A stretch of DNA of 64,000 nucleotides, taken from the NCBI GenBank assembly GCA_949825065.1, contig OX463846.1, positions 6,033,366 through 6,097,365 on the forward strand. Reading direction: 5' to 3'. A program made the position numbers and the translations under genes. Below the pieces are notes generated by a model, which ran no database searches, had not been told where the DNA came from, and saw only the letters and a program-made list of their open reading frames with translations. Source of the stretch: Odontocerum albicorne. Taxonomy: Eukaryota; Arthropoda; Insecta; Trichoptera; Odontoceridae. Of the stretch, positions 11,320 to 22,164 are shown piece by piece. Positions within the stretch are counted from its first letter, which is position 1; every line of letters starts with the position of its first letter.

Positions 11320-11528
11320 ATTGCATTGTATAATACGTTAGTTGTGCACCATGAGGGCTTTTTACTATGTAGCAATCTCTTCTAACCTACCAGAAAGAGG
11401 TTGAAAATGTCTTCAGAGAAAACCATTCTAGAAACCTTTTTTAAAAAGTCTCGATTCCAACGGCAATCGAACCCGCAAATCCTGAGTCGGAAGACAAATG
11501 TGTATTATTAACTAGGTCACGGGAGTCA
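11320..11528 (-). repeat. tRNA-derived SINE
   Basis: Minus-strand order: head with CGTGACCTAGTTAATAA, B box GGTTCGATTGCCG, then the A-rich linker and a tail including 'ggttagaagagattgc' and a TATACAATGC-like end. The head lies inside the first unit of the 85-bp tandem array that follows. Confidence 0.85.
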
Positions 11529-11930
11529 CCGGTGTCATTAAAGTTAAAGAAACACAACACATTAATTAATAATTGAAGATAAGCGTGTGTTATTAACTAG
11601 GTCACGGGAGTCACCGGTGTCATTAAAGTTAAAGAAACACAACACATTAATGAATAATTGAAGATAAGCGTGTGTTATTAACTAGGTCACGGGAGTCACC
11701 GGTGTCATTAAAGTTAAAGAAGCACAACGCATTAATTAATAATTGAAGATAACCGTGTGTTATTAACTAGGTCACGGGAGTCACCGGTGTCATTAAAGTT
11801 AAAGAAACACAACACATTAATTAATAATTGAAGATAAGCGTGTATTATTAACTGGGTCACGGGAGTCACCGGTATTATTAAAGTTAAAGAAACACAACTC
11901 ATTAATTAATAATTGAAGATAAGCGTGTAA
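11500..11930. repeat. 85-bp tandem repeat grown from a SINE head, five copies
   Basis: 'ctaggtcacgggagtcacc' recurs with an exact 85-base period (starts 11512, 11597, 11682, 11767, 11852). Each unit consists of about 30 bases of the SINE 5' head plus about 55 bases of the DNA upstream of that SINE. The first unit is continuous with the complete SINE at 11320-11528. Confidence 0.93.
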
Positions 11931-12597
11931 TAAGTAAATATGTATTGGGTTCAATACACGATAAAATTTAAATGCAAGATAAAATTAATTAATTTGTTTA
12001 CGTTCCAAAATCAATTTTCTCTACGGTATACTCGTATTTGAGGAATACAATTTAATTTCCCAAACTCTTCAATTAGAGAAGAGTTGAAAAGTATTTCGAG
12101 GACTAACTAAGCATAACTTTTATGCTATGAATTCTTAACTTTGTGTTACTTATGTAGATAATACGACCTCTCACTTAAAATTTTAGAAAATTAACCAAAT
12201 TTTCTAATTTCCACTGTCCCCTTCGAAGTATTTTTTTGGTGAAGGCTATTCACCCCTGTGAGTGCTTTGTGCCCAATGTTAAATTGATTATATTCAGACA
12301 GAAACTTTTCTGTTGAAAGAATGCGCAAATTGTTAATCTGGCGAGTAGTTTGCAAGAGTAGATTAAATGTAGAGATTTATATCATTTCATGGATATATTT
12401 TGAGAAAAAAAAAAACATTTAATATGCTCGAGCGCTACTGTAGCTACCAGATGTGATTTGTTCTTATATATTTGAAATTTTCAGGTAAATCGAGATTTAT
12501 AAGATTTTTGCGTATTTATACCTCAAACTGTGCATAATATGCCATTTTATTTTAGTCATTTTCTGGATTGTTTTTTGTCAATAATAGAGAATTTGTT
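11931..12597. other. No recognised feature
   Basis: AT-rich with no convincing coding or repeat signature. Confidence 0.4.
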
Positions 12598-12605
12598 GTT
12601 TATAG

Positions 12606-13037
12606 TTAAAGCCAGCTTTTTACACTAATTTTAATCTCCAGAAACTCTTATTTAATGGGAAAGGCAAAAATGGAGTACTTAGCAACAGTGGTGTGTATAA
12701 ACTTTTATGCGCTGGCTGTGATCATTTATATATAGGAAAGACAGGAAGATCCTTTGAAAAGAGATTTCGTGAACACAAATCCGCCTTAACAAATGCTCTA
12801 ATTTATTCTGAAATGGTTAATCATTGTCACCGCGAGAATCATACTTTTTCTATCGATGATGCCAAATTCTTACATATCAGTGGTAACGGAAATAAATTGG
12901 ACAGATTAGAGGCCCTAGAAATGTCTAAATCAGTACACCGATCGGAACATCTGTTGAACAGTTATTTCCCCAAAATCTCTCCGCTCTTGGCCGAAATCGT
13001 CTCGTGCCTTCCTCACCTTGCAGCCCCCAACCGTTGA
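12606..13037 (+). CDS. GIY-YIG endonuclease domain of a Penelope-like polyprotein (5'-partial)
   Basis: An uninterrupted frame runs from just after a stop at 12603 to TGA at 13035. It reads NSGVYKLLC, then CDHLYIGKTGRSFEKRFREH, then NHCHRENHTF and a LDRLEALEMSK region. GVYKL...LYIG with the downstream R-x-x-x-R-x-x-E-H and late glutamate matches the GIY-YIG nucleases at the C-terminus of Penelope-like reverse transcriptases. Those nick DNA for target-primed reverse transcription. The C-terminal tail SPLLAEIVSCLP is also conserved in the copies at 28874-29340 and 48912-49163. There is no reverse transcriptase upstream and no credible start codon, so this is a truncated but still open piece of an element gene. 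Confidence 0.88.
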   Translation, partial: LKPAFYTNFNLQKLLFNGKGKNGVLSNSGVYKLLCAGCDHLYIGKTGRSFEKRFREHKSALTNALIYSEMVNHCHRENHTFSIDDAKFLHISGNGNKLDRLEALEMSKSVHRSEHLLNSYFPKISPLLAEIVSCLPHLAAPNR

Positions 13038-13083
13038 AGCGTGTATATCGGTGCCAGTTCGAACAGCATTTAGTCTTGTTTGC

Positions 13084-13136
13084 GCTCCCCTGAAGATGAG
13101 GTGAAAGCCTTGAAACCGGTAGGGTTATACCGTCAT
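13084..13136 (+). other. Hammerhead-ribozyme-like motif set in the Penelope unit
   Basis: Downstream of the GIY-YIG stop, the motifs CTGAAGA, GAGG...CCTT, GAAA, CGGT...ACCG and GTC occur in hammerhead order (CUGANGA, helix II, GAAA, helix III, NUH site). Pairing is imperfect: an extra U follows CUGAAGA and a C bulges in helix III. Penelope-like elements are known to carry hammerhead motifs in their LTR-like units. Self-cleavage is not shown. Confidence 0.4.
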
Positions 13137-13329
13137 AAAAGAAGTGGAATAAACAGTGTTTGATAAAAATAAATTACAATAGAGAATTTTTCACGTCATT
13201 TTGACGTGTTTCGTTTGTCATTGCAACGTATATTATTATTGCATTATATTTAATGAATCTTTATTTTTGGTTAACGTTCATTTTCTCTATTGAAATTTGA
13301 ATTGGATCAACATTTGTCTGTCTCAAAGA

Positions 13330-13400
13330 ATTAGGTATATGGGTGGCGTGCGCAGCTGTAGGAAGCACTTAAAAACATTCCTTGTAAGGCAATCAAAACA
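13330..13400 (+). pseudogene. LINE C-terminal scrap ('GGVRSCRKHLKTFL')
   Basis: A short frame reads YMGGVRSCRKHLKTFLVRQ. A homologous scrap at 43360-43440 reads NMDGVYSFRKHLKATLYGR. The shared G-V-x-S-x-R-K-H-L-K spacing suggests the tail of a LINE polyprotein; I cannot name the clade. Confidence 0.5.
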
Positions 13401-14379
13401 CAATTTAAAAGTGCAATTAAAAAAAGTTAGTGAACCCCTGATCAAGATTATTACGATATATGTAATGTATTAAATTCTAAATTAATAATTGCTAAGTGTT
13501 TTATAATTTAGAATAAATACGTGAAACTTCCTATTAAGGAAGGAGTCCACTTTGACACAGGTCTTGCATAGCGAAGCGGTTTCTACTCGTATATCCACGA
13601 AACGCAGGGTTTTTAGCATTGTTACATACTTGAGGAGGTAATATTAAAAAAATTACATGTCTACCAAATCAGAATGTTTGGAAATCGCAAAAAAACTGTT
13701 TGAATTAAAAATATGTGACATAATAATTCATTGTAAAAATATCTGAAATCTTTAAAATTGCTTGAGGTGACTTGATTTGTTGTTTAAAATCGAATCATAA
13801 TAATTAAAATAGTTATTCAAGTTTAAAATATGGACATCCTTTTTGAGTAAACAATTCTACTTTAATCTTTTTTGATTGAACAGGTCTAGGACATGATGTT
13901 TTTTGTTCGATTTCAAAAATATTATACAAAAAATAATCGGGTAGAGAAATTTATTTATATTTTAATCAAATAAAATTAGTAAAGTGTTACGAATAAGAAG
14001 AAATATTACTATAAAACTATAAATATATGTAGGTAGATACAACTGTATAATTACATTACACTGCACGTACCATTTAAAACTGACAGTTGCTGGTGAACTG
14101 GTATGAAGCTAGACACAATCGGAAAGCTATGATTGGTCAATTCGAACATGATCTTTTTAATCGGTTTGAAGCCTGGACAAGATTCTTTTTGAAAAAAATC
14201 TGTTTTTTTTATTATGATTTTAAAATGATTTATGTGTTTTTTTTTTCATTAAAATGAAAATGCTTAACGGCTCCGTACCATCGATAAGGAAAAATCTGCT
14301 TTAATACCCTATAGGGCTAGTTATGATATATCCGAGGTAATTTTAAGACCACACACAGACAGACCACTGTCAATGTATC
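13401..14379. other. No recognised feature
   Basis: AT-rich interval with no gene or repeat I can support. Confidence 0.4.
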
Positions 14380-14684
14380 CCTGGCAAAACCCTTCGTGAT
14401 AGAGTACGAAATACAGAAATCCGAAGGATGTGCGAATTTGAAGATGTTGTCAAATGGGGACGACAGAGAAGAAGGTTCTGGAACGAACATGTATCCAGAA
14501 TGGCGGAACCAAAAGCCGTGAGAATGGCCAGGGACAGTATCCCCCAAGCAAGCAAACCTCCAGGACAACCTCCCAAAATATGAAAAGACAGCTGGCAGTC
14601 GACGTCACTAGAGGGAAACGATGATGCAGGACCATAACAGGCCAGCAGGTCTAAAATAAGAGGAGGAAGAAGAAGAAGAAGAAG
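14380..14684 (+). pseudogene. RTE-like LINE C-terminus with (AAG)n tail
   Basis: The frame 14392-14583 reads LRDRVRNTEIRRMCEFEDVV, then KWGRQRRRFWNEHVSRM and PKAVRMARDS, and ends at TGA 14581. This matches the C-terminal R(S/T)xxRNxxIR...W..H..RM block of RTE-type LINEs. The 3' end is a GGAGGAAGAAGAAGAAG microsatellite tail at about 14660-14684. Open frames on the other strand are shadows. It is 5'-truncated and inactive. Confidence 0.8.
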
Positions 14685-15133
14685 ACACAGATAGACTTTG
14701 CTACCATAGTAAAGAGATTAAATGCCATGACGGTCAGTTCCATATTATTTAACAGATCAATACAGTGATCTAAACCCAAAGAATTCGACTAGTTTTTTTT
14801 TAATCTCCAAAATATTGGGTAGTATTTCGTTTGAAACAGATTCTTCGCTTTTTCATTTAACTAAAATGTAATATTTGGGACCTTTTTTTAATATTCACCA
14901 TAACAATTCATTGCCAGAAGGTATTTTTCGGATCTTAATACTCTCATGTTAATCGCATTACCTTATTCTAAGTCACGAACTCGGTCACCACGAGAAGGTA
15001 CCGTTGTTTTTTTTTTTATTTTTCGTTAGAAGGTTGCGTTTTCTTAAAAAAAAAACGTTCTCCTTTAAAATTCTTTTTGGCTGACTCGTTTTTTTTCGAA
15101 AATGAAAATTTAAATTCTTAACTATTAAAAAGG

Positions 15134-15318
15134 AATTACGATCTCAAACAGCTTAAGGTAATTTAAGCTTATTGCCCCTTCATAATTCTCTCATTGCAAT
15201 TACGATCTCATACAACTAAAGGTAATTTAAGCTTATTGTCCCTTCATAATTCTCTCATTGCAATTACGATCTAATATAGCTTAAGTTAATTTAAGCTTAT
15301 TGTCCCTCCCTAATTCAA
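15134..15318. repeat. 64-bp tandem repeat, three copies
   Basis: 'aattacgatct' recurs at 15134, 15198 and 15262. Each copy includes 'gtaatttaagcttattg' and the first two end in 'ttcataattctctcattgc'. The array abuts the head of the SINE at 15325. Confidence 0.92.
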
Positions 15319-15324
15319 GTTTGC

Positions 15325-15515
15325 GATGACCTTCGTGAACTAGTTGGTAAAATACCTGTCTCCCAATCCGGTGTTCAAATTCCTCTGGAACCCAAATAAA
15401 GAAATACAATGGATTCCAGCCTGGTTTTCCCTTCAGACCTCTTTAACATCTTTCTGGTTGGCAATAAGTCCGCCAGGTTGTACTGTATATAACGAAAGTA
15501 TAATACAATACAACA
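15325..15515 (+). repeat. tRNA-derived SINE
   Basis: Head 'gaactagttggtaaaatac' (A box) and 'ggtgttcaaattcc' (decayed B box), then a linker 'gattccagcctggttttcc' and the tail 'tggcaataagtccgccaggt', ending in TATAATACAATAC. One of the fuller copies. Confidence 0.88.
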
Positions 15516-15535
15516 TTGAAAATGTTCATCTAAAT

Positions 15536-16261
15536 CAGGGGTGGCCAAACCGTGGCGCATGCGCCAAACGTGGCGCATTGGATGATTACAAGTGGCGCAT
15601 TGCATCCTTGCGCCTACTTATTCTTTTAAAATAGGCGTCATAACTGAATCCATCTTCATATTTTCAACACCAAAGTGCTCTCAGTTCAATTCATACAGCC
15701 TGCGGTAATGTTCAACTTTACGGTGTCTGACACTTAGAATGGAACTCGTGAGCTGTCACTTTAGGCGGGTTTACAAACGTACGAATATTTCTATCGGTGT
15801 TGCCCTTGCGCGTTCCAGCTCAAACGTTCGCAAACACCGCGCACCACGTGTTTGAAGTCACGTGTGGATGAGCGGCGAGCGTTCAGAGCTTTGTCTTTCT
15901 CGCTACATCCAACAACTGTGGTCCAGAGTTATCTTCACCAAACGAGACTTTCCGGCAGCTATGGCACCATCAGTGGGGTCCACGACAGCGATCACCCTCT
16001 CGTCCAAGAGATCATTTCTGACTATTGTAGATTGGTGCTCCAATAAACGTATCTTTTGCAATGGCGTTAATTAATTAATTGAATTGCGTGGTTCAGTTAT
16101 TCCTTTTCCTCCCCTAAGCGAAGCAGATCCTACCTGTATCTCTATTTTACAACCCCAAACGTGAACGTAATAAGGTAAAAAAAGTGCTTGAGTTGTATGG
16201 CGCATCTATACTCGTCTGCGAAAAAATTGGCGCATGGTATGCAAAAGGTTGGCCACCCCTG
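15536..16261. mobile_element. hAT-like non-autonomous element (726 bp)
   Basis: It begins CAGGGGTGGCCAAACCGTGG and ends with AAAGGTTGGCCACCCCTG, the inverse of the start. The perfect 8-base target duplication ATCTAAAT (15528-15535 and 16262-16269) is diagnostic of hAT elements. The interior is GC-richer than the surroundings, repeats 'tggcgcat' near both ends, and has no transposase; short frames at 15852-16074 have no hAT catalytic or BED-finger features. It lies just past a SINE tail. Confidence 0.93.
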
Positions 16262-16269
16262 ATCTAAAT

Positions 16270-17103
16270 AGTTATTTGAGAATACAAAAAATTCCTGTGC
16301 TTGTGAGTTTCATATAAATATTTTTGAGTCTATGTATTAGTGTAACAAAGCTATACCTATGGTTTGACATGACTGTCATGATCTGTCACCGAGTAAACTT
16401 ATAACATAAAATGAACCATCAAAGCGTTAAATTTAAATTTTTCAATTTAACATTTGAGTACTGTGAATTAAAAATCGACAGCATCAATAAATTACATGTT
16501 ACTTATAGTATACTATCATATATACTAAATGTTGTCTTTGGTCTTATGGATAGTAGAGTGACAAGTGATAATACGAATGTTGTCTATGGTCTTGTTGAGT
16601 AAAAGTACTGTGGAAAAAAAAACCAACTTAAGGGGTTAAATTTTTATATAAATTCCAACAAAGTTACACTTGAAATATTTAAACAAATGAAAAACGTTTT
16701 TGTTCTCACGAATTTTCACATATTTTTATTGTTCCGTCCAAATAAGACGCGTTGAATACCTTTTTCAGATATTTTTATCTGTCTTAAATAAATAAGTGTA
16801 CATGTTTACGGATATAAAACATTAAAATAACTTTTTATTTATTTGCGGTCAATTTCGATCATTAATAATATTCACAAAAAATAATCGAAATTCGAGCGAA
16901 TACAGAAAAATAAAATGTTACAATAAAAACAATATCGAAACATCAACATTGTTTATACGATTTGGAGTAAAAAAGAAATACATACGAACTATTTATTATA
17001 TACAACAGCCAAGGCTCAGGGCAGTATGCCGCGTAAGAATAAAAAAACAACGTAACACATCTTGTGAACATATTTCAATTGATCCATCTATATACCTAAA
17101 TAT
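16270..17103. other. No recognised feature
   Basis: AT-rich sequence. Short frames such as 16411-16602 carry no recognisable domain. Confidence 0.4.
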
Positions 17104-17225
17104 ATTTATTTACGCCATGGTGAATTGAAATTGTTTTCTGTCGTGGTGATTTATTTACGCCATAGTGAATTGAGATTATTTTCTGTCATGGTGATTTATT
17201 TACGCCATGGTTAATTGAGTTGTTA
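17104..17225. repeat. 45-bp tandem repeat, nearly three copies
   Basis: 'atttatttacgccat' starts at 17104, 17149 and 17194, followed each time by (g/a)gt(g/t)aattga; the first two units continue through 'ttttctgtc'. Confidence 0.9.
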
Positions 17226-17671
17226 AGAGTGTCACCATTTTTACACGTATTGGCCTTGTTATAATAATATGCCACATGTCTAATTTACGGTGATATAATA
17301 CTCAAAGATGATATCATTCTGGAAGACCGATAATGACTGATGACGCCTAAATCAAGGGTTTAATCGAAAAAAATCAGCATTCTACGATACGATACGATAA
17401 ATTGCTGAGATGCTTCGATTAAATATAAATACGGTCCAAATTCAAAGATTATTTTGACCTAATACGAAATTACTTAAAATACGAAATTACTTTCTGAACA
17501 GCCAAATACTTTGTTTATTAATAATGTGGGACTGTCCGTTTTAATTTTTCGTAAATTATAAATAAATTGAAAAAGATGTATCGTTTTGTAATAGAATTTC
17601 AATGCTCAATTTAAAGTTGAAAAAAATTGCATCATTCTTTTTTATACATAGTATATATTTTGTATAAGTAA

Positions 17672-18052
17672 CATGCCCTTGCGGTCGGGCTCGCCCTACA
17701 TTGGTGGGGTGTATCTCGGCCGGGGGAATGTTTGTGGGATGAGCCCGGACCTTTTAATGTCTTCTCTCTTGAATGTATTTTTTTTTGTCATCTATTTATT
17801 TTCTGTGTTTCTTTTTATATTCTTGTTCTACGTGTTCAATGATGTGGGCTGAAAAACATCTAGTGTCCCCGTGGCTGGGTTCGCCCTATATTGGTGGGTT
17901 GTATCTTGGTCGAGGGGATGTTATTAGATGAGCCCAGACCTTTTGATAGCTTCTGTATTTAATGTATTATCTGTAATTTATGTGTTTTAGAAGTGTTATT
18001 TAAATATATTTTGTACATACTATGTTGCTGTCAATAAACCTATATTAATTTA
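17672..18052 (+). repeat. Interspersed 3'-end repeat, copy 2
   Basis: Same structure as 3100-3480: two diverged units with 'attggtgggg(t)tgtatct', then 'tcaataaacctatat'. The two copies agree base for base over long runs, so both are fairly young. Confidence 0.72.
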
Positions 18053-18619
18053 AATAAAATATATGAGTTAATTTATTTTAAACAAATTTTCAATTTCAAC
18101 TTGGATTCAAAAACGATATTTTTATTAAAAATGTGGCGAATAAGCTCAAATAATGTATTTAAACAAATAACCTGCATTGTATTACAAAAACTCTTTTTTT
18201 TTTAGCTGGTCAACACTGTGTTTATGTACGTTGTGTTTGACATTTCCTTTGAGAACATATGCACCAACCTGCACTGTGCCACCCTAATCGCGCTTTGTTA
18301 GTTGTAATGTTTCAGGATTGCAGTATTTCAGGTTTCAGTGAGGCTTCCACTTAAGTTCTTAACAAACCACATTACTGCAGCACCCTTGAATTAAACATAC
18401 CGGAGTCCATTGCCAAATTCACTTTGTCTCTTTTGATCTTCCAATAAAAATGTCATTCGCTATTCTGAAACTTTCTAAGCTACCACAATATGTTTGGAAG
18501 TATTTTTTAATCATAAAATCAAAAGTTGACTGTTTTATTCTTTTGGGGACTGATGAAATTTTATATCGAAATCGTAAGACTTTTTGTTGATCGGATAAAA
18601 ATATATTTGAAGAAATGAG

Positions 18620-19258
18620 TGATCTTTTCTTCACCCTTCCCTTACGGTGATAAAAATAATACGCGTGCTCCGGTGTTGGGTAGTGAGTACGCAATAAAAA
18701 ATTAGCGATTTTAAATCGGAAAAATAAAAACATTCATAGATAATCCCTTTAATTAATTATAATTGAAGTTAAAAATTATGATAATTGAGATTTATTTGCT
18801 GAAAACATTAAAAAACCATCTGGCACCGCTCACGGAACGGGCGTACGTCTAACCTATTTGCAAGCTTAGAAGCTATTAGCGGCGCGGAATGTCAGTCGCA
18901 TACCCCGGCGCTTACGCATATGCTTGCGGCGTTGAGGCAATTCAGGTTCTCGCAATTCAGTCTAGTATGCAAGAGTGAGATGCGAATATAGTGTCGCGTT
19001 TCCCGCATACTATTCACCTATCGTCAAGACGAGGCACTCGCAGCGTTTAAATGCGAATTTGTTTTCAATTTTTACAAAACACCTCGATGTAGTCGATAAA
19101 TTCTGATTATTATTAATATTATTTTTTAAATCAATGCGTAAATATATTATGGAGGAATACCTAAAATCTTAACCTTGTATTCATAATATTTATAGAGATA
19201 TTGATGGTTATTAGAAGCAACGTGTAGAAGATACCCAACACAGGGAAGGAAAGGTTAA
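18620..19258 (-). repeat. Long interspersed repeat R, copy A
   Basis: In reverse orientation this matches 26262-26905 over most of its length, including a GC-rich module with 'cgcgacactatattcgcat' and the flanking 'gttgggtatcttctacac'. One end is TTAACCTTTCCTTCCC on the minus strand. I cannot assign a class; a piggyBac-like origin is possible because of the TTAA edge, but the opposite end is not a clean inverted match. Confidence 0.6.
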
Positions 19259-19264
19259 CCCGAT

Positions 19265-19400
19265 TATTCAAAGTCCATCAGGGTTCAATTCCGGCTAAAA
19301 CCCAGATTTTTATAAAAAAAAAAAGGTTTTCAGTCAAGATTTCACTGAAGGCCTCAATCATACCTTTCTGGTTGATTGAAAAAAGTTGTAGCATGTCAGT
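19265..19400 (+). repeat. SINE, head truncated
   Basis: Begins near the B box ('gggttcaattccggc') and continues with the A-rich linker, 'gaaggcctcaatcatacc' and 'tttctggttgattg', the conserved start of the SINE tail. The A box is missing. Confidence 0.65.
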
Positions 19401-19749
19401 TATCTTACCCCACGGTTTGTACTGCGTACAAAAAAGTGTGATAATGATTTGCTCGGGCGCTGCTATAGCTGCCACTGCCACGTGATTGGTTTAATAGTAG
19501 TAGGTCCAAGTTCCGAGTTAGACCGCCCTTTAGTGATAATTTGCTTTCTAAACAGCTCTATATAAAATAATCATTTTCTTCGTCTTATTTTTCCATGTGT
19601 GTGTACGAGTGTGTAATGAACCTAAAGTATAAGGTAAAAATATTGTTGTTAATTAGTTAAGCCGATAACCAATAATCCTGAAGATGAGAGTTGGAACTTT
19701 CTCAAAACATCTATACTTGGAGCTACAAAAACGCAAACGCCAAAAAACC

Positions 19750-19990
19750 TACGAATATATTTATTTATTTAACACTTTTATAGCAATACAATCTGGCGGG
19801 TTTATTGCCAGGTGGCAATCTCTTCCAACCAACCAGACAAAAGTAAATGAAGCAAGTTACGTGGTCGCATAAATCATTCAAATGACTATCCATCCCCACG
19901 AAATCCATAAACATATACGCGAAAACATGCTCACGAGCCCCACAAAGACGGACAATCACCCGAACATTATTTTTCATATAAACTTACGAA
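19750..19990 (-). repeat. CR1/Jockey-like LINE 3' end, short copy
   Basis: The minus strand carries 'gtgattgtccgtctttgtgg', 'gatttcgtggggatggatag', then the tail 'ttgccacctggcaataaacc' and a TTAAATAAATAAATA terminus. It is nearly identical to 37757-38000. The tail block is the same as the tail of the SINEs in this window. Frames on either strand here are not independent genes. Confidence 0.78.
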
Positions 19991-20464
19991 TATAAATAAA
20001 AAAACAAAAATATTAAAATAAACTTTTGGTATTTTTAAAATGAAACTATGAAATTTATTTATTAACATATAAATATGACAAACAAGTGATGTCTCTCAAA
20101 TGCCTTATACTCAAATCGATTAGTCCCACATCTAGACTTGTGACCATTGAAATCCATAGAATATCCCCGCATACATAACCAGATAGAGCACATCACCTAG
20201 TGATCCCATCGTGATTGAGGAACTATCCGGCATTGCTCTTATGCAAACGACAGGGGCATGTCCAATTGTATCTGCAAACATATCCACGTGGTTCATATCA
20301 CCTATATGAACTAAGACCCTACAAGGTAGTAGATTATATGGAATAAGCCTATTTTAACGATTGGAATGTTTGATTCTCCTCGTTGTATCGTGAAACTGAA
20401 TAATTTTCGTCACATATTATACAATTCGTATAAAGTATGTATATGATTCGTATACAAGGTGTAT

Positions 20465-20621
20465 ATGATTCGTATACAAGGTGTCACAAATTCCCCCAAA
20501 ACTCTATAATCATAAGTTTTACAAGTTCACTTAAAATCTTATAATCATATGTATCCTAAATATACCCAAAACCTTAAAACCACCTATGTTATAAGTTTCT
20601 CCTAAGCCATTTAATCATCAG
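20465..20621. repeat. Minisatellite, left half (about 40-bp units)
   Basis: Degenerate units built on 'aaaactctataatcat' and 'cacaa(g)tt'. The array continues at 21458-21740 after a LINE insertion; the five bases ATCAG (20617-20621) are repeated at 21453-21457. Confidence 0.8.
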
Positions 20622-21452
20622 ATCTGGATGTCTTGTTCCACAGCAATCTCGCGTTTGTTCCTAACATAGAAGTTATGTGCAACTCAGCTTATAAAACTCT
20701 AGGATTTGTAATGACAATCTCTAAGTCGTTTGAAAACCAATTGGTGCTCAAAACGTTGTTTAATTCATTGATCCGTAGTAAACTAGAAAGCAATGCTTGC
20801 ATTTGGAGCCCAGTGGGGGCGCAGAACTCGCTCATGGTGGAGAAAGTACAAAAAAAATATCTACGATATCTCTATATGAGAGAGTTCGGTGTCTATCCAT
20901 GGCTTTATCCTACTCAGTTCCTGCTGGGCATGCTCGGGTATAACTCCTTGAGCGTAAGAAGAGATGTGCGTCTCCTGGTATACGTTGTCAAACTCGTTCG
21001 AGGAGTTGTGAGCTGTCCAGCATTACTACAAAGATAAGCGTTAAATGTTTCTAACAATTACACTAGACTGCGCCGGCAAGAACTGTTCTCAATAACATAC
21101 GCAAGAACGGGTCTTCCAGCCGCTATGCCTGTTGGAAGGGCCTTAACTCTTCTGAACGGGACTGCTTCGGATATTGACATATTTCATATCACATTACCAA
21201 AAGCAAAAGTAAATTTTCTTCTTAGATTGAGCGCGTTAGAAGGCACTCATCAACATACCTAAATGACTGTGAATATATGTGTGTAATATGTTTGTGTGTA
21301 TATACTCGTTTGTATACATATGCATTATTTTTATTTTATATAATTTTTTAACTTATTTTTTTTTCCTCTATGTAATTTTTCTTCTTTTTTGATGTTTTGT
21401 ATTTTCAAAGTAATTGGGCTAAGCCTGTTTTGAAAAAAAAAAAAAAAAATAA
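20622..21452 (+). mobile_element. Jockey/CR1-like LINE insertion, copy 2
   Basis: A 5'-truncated LINE with an intact 3' UTR and an A-rich tail (21432-21452), flanked by ATCAG duplications. It split the older minisatellite. The 3' 450 bases closely match 3546-3998. Confidence 0.9.
20624..21262 (+). pseudogene. LINE reverse transcriptase C-terminal region, one nonsense codon
   Basis: The frame opens inside the reverse transcriptase after the catalytic core (DLDVLFHSNLAFVPNI), continues as LFNSLIRSKLESNACIWSP (thumb), then EKVQKKYLRYLY, YPTQFLLGMLGYNSL and RGVVSCPALLQ. A TAA at 21035 interrupts it, and LRRQELFS...RTGLPAAMP follows to the natural TAA at 21260. The SLxRSKLE...W.P...VQKKFLRYL pattern is typical of Jockey/CR1-type LINEs. 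The endonuclease and RT palm are absent. Confidence 0.9.
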
Positions 21453-21457
21453 ATCAG

Positions 21458-21740
21458 TGTCGCAAGTTTGTTAAATACAAGTAAATTGTCGATGTTATGA
21501 TTTCTCCAAAACTTTATAACCACCAGTATCTCCAATTCACTCGAAACCGTACTATCACAAGTTTGGCTAAAATCTTATAAACATTAGTGTCACAGATGAA
21601 ATTAAAACCCTATAATCATCAATATCACAAATGAATTCAAAACCCTATAATCATTAATATAACAAATGAAGTCATACCCCTATAATCATCAATATCACGA
21701 GTTTGCTTAAAACCTTGTAATCATTAGTGTCACAAACATA
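21458..21740. repeat. Minisatellite, right half
   Basis: Five or more units such as 'accctataatcatcaatatc' followed by acaaatga. Continuation of 20465-20621, separated from it by the LINE. Confidence 0.85.
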
Positions 21741-22164
21741 AAGAAGTTTTGATAAAATTTACTACCCCTGCACGGCTTTCTCCATTTACGCTTAGATAAT
21801 CTGCTTTTAGTTAACCTATTAGCAAGAAAGAATATCAGCCAGGACTTTTCCCATACTACTAAGAATATATTCACAGTGTAACTCAGTTGATTCAATATCT
21901 CTTGACCACGCATGACTGAGTGTTTAGCCATGATATTCGTCCTGTAAGTTGGTATGTAGAACATAGGGTGATTCCTTGCAGGGTTATATTTATTAGGTAT
22001 GATATTCATTCTATAAGTTGGTAAGCATAATAATGGATCATCCCTTGCACAGCTATATTTATCGGTGACATTTAAACTAAGTGCTTCTAGTATTGTGGGA
22101 CAGTTATAACTTTTCTGGAAAACCTTAAGTAGAAATATCGCAATAAATATCGAATATATGGTTT
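21741..22164. other. Interval with a diverged 70-bp duplication
   Basis: 21930-22070 contains two related units (gatattc(g/a)t(c/t)ct(g/a)taagttggta... to ...tatatttat). The long minus-strand open frame over this region (21707-22204) contains the duplication and shows no domain; I regard it as accidental. Confidence 0.45.

Larger units (their letters stand above)
12598..13187 (+). mobile_element. Penelope-like element, 3' coding end plus LTR-like unit
   Basis: It comprises the GIY-YIG end of a Penelope polyprotein (12606-13037) followed by an untranslated unit running to 'gtttgataaaaataaattaca'. The untranslated unit recurs at seven other places here. The element is 5'-truncated; the reverse transcriptase is missing. 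The 5' boundary near 12598 is approximate. Confidence 0.85.
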
